DNA of 52,629 nt from Pseudomonas borbori. GTDB taxonomy: Bacteria; Pseudomonadota; Gammaproteobacteria; Pseudomonadales; Pseudomonadaceae. The notes under the pieces were generated by a model, which saw nothing but the letters and a program-made list of their open reading frames with translations, searched no databases and was not told the DNA's origin. The stretch is from positions 1 to 52,629 of the forward strand of contig NZ_FOWX01000035.1 of assembly GCF_900115555.1 (NCBI RefSeq), in the 5' to 3' direction. Positions within the stretch are counted from its first letter, which is position 1. Every line of letters starts with the position of its first letter. Of this stretch, positions 52,338 through 52,629 are shown one piece after another. The position numbers were made by a program, and so were the translations under genes.

Positions 52338-52629
52338 TCGGATTCATCAAAAAACGAGGCCGGGGGCGGAAAGAGCTGTGCAATGCCGCGTTATTCACCT
52401 GAACGTAAAGCCGCCCTGTTGAAGAAGCTGTTGCCGCCGCTGAACCTGTCCGTGGCCGAGTTGGCCCGCCAGGAAGGCATCAGCGAAGTGACCCTGTATG
52501 CTTGGCGCAAACAGGCCAAGGCAGAAGGAGCTGTGGTGCCAGGAGACAAGAAGTTGCCCGATGACTGGCCAGCCGAAGCCAAATTCGCTGTGGTACTGGA
52601 AACCGCCGCCCTGTCGGAGATCGAACTGA
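52335..52629 (+). mobile_element. Insertion sequence, left end visible
   Basis: The element probably starts near TGATCGGATTCATC at 52335, a TG-starting end right at the stop codon of the preceding gene. It carries the transposase gene at 52383 and continues past the right edge. The boundary is inferred; the other end and the target duplication are outside the window. Confidence 0.6.
52383..52629 (+). CDS. Transposase OrfA-type helix-turn-helix protein (partial)
   Basis: The 82 codons seen begin MPRYSPERKAALLKKLLPP, followed by the helix-turn-helix LSVAELARQEGISEVTLYAWRKQAKAEG, typical of the small DNA-binding protein of IS elements such as the IS3 group. A GGAAAG is 9 nt upstream. The gene runs off the window, so the exact IS family stays open. 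Confidence 0.75.
   Translation, partial: MPRYSPERKAALLKKLLPPLNLSVAELARQEGISEVTLYAWRKQAKAEGAVVPGDKKLPDDWPAEAKFAVVLETAALSEIEL

Overview
The window is a chromosomal replication-origin region of a gamma-proteobacterium, most likely Pseudomonas in the broad sense. The order glmS-glmR-glmU-atpCDGAHFEBI-parB-parA-rsmG-mnmG-mnmE-yidC-yidD-rnpA-rpmH-oriC-dnaA-dnaN-recF-gyrB is the Pseudomonas arrangement. Two 16-bp parS-type palindromes lie inside recF. All genes left of oriC read leftward and dnaA to gyrB read rightward, so both arms read away from the origin.

Layout. (1) Positions 1-7026, minus strand: a type I secretion system (ABC transporter, HlyD-type adaptor, TolC-type outer membrane protein) followed by a large RTX protein that runs off the left edge and carries nearly identical 157-residue repeats. 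(2) Positions 7283-7928: two decayed genes, a short-chain dehydrogenase and a ParE-type toxin. (3) Positions 8070-11794: a three-module flavin/iron-sulfur oxidoreductase, a glutathione S-transferase and a LysR regulator. (4) Positions 11874-16249: amino-sugar genes glmS, glmR and glmU, with a 77-bp repeat element beside glmU. (5) Positions 16346-23502: the complete F1Fo ATP synthase operon with a promoter and a terminator. (6) Positions 23645-32597: partition genes, tRNA-modification genes, membrane-protein insertase and RNase P protein/L34, with a second origin-like stretch (DnaA boxes plus an AT-rich block) between mnmG and mnmE. (7) Positions 32690-39243: oriC, then dnaA-dnaN-recF-gyrB.

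(8) From 39340 to the right edge is a defence island, the accessory part of the window. It begins with an 8-bp tandem repeat abutting what looks like the end of a Tn7-like transposon (TGT terminus and three spaced CAAAGTTA repeats). Next comes a type I restriction-modification operon (hsdM-hsdS-X-hsdR-ygjP). X is a predicted HEPN plus OST-HTH (LOTUS) protein, a plausible RNase partner not normally part of such operons. Then comes a compact AT-rich cassette with its own promoter, a predicted structured RNA of about 150 nt ending in a terminator, and an unknown-group reverse transcriptase. This looks like a defence-associated reverse transcriptase with its RNA. Right after the RT stop codon lies the 3' part of a Wadjet jetC gene followed by an intact-looking jetD; jetA, jetB and the front of jetC are missing. 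A helix-turn-helix protein of unknown role follows, ending at the edge of an insertion sequence whose transposase runs off the window.

The best candidates for new biology are the RNA-RT cassette (47751-49454), the HEPN/OST-HTH gene inside the hsd operon (42796-43680), and the putative Tn7-like end next to the 8-bp repeat (39582-39711).
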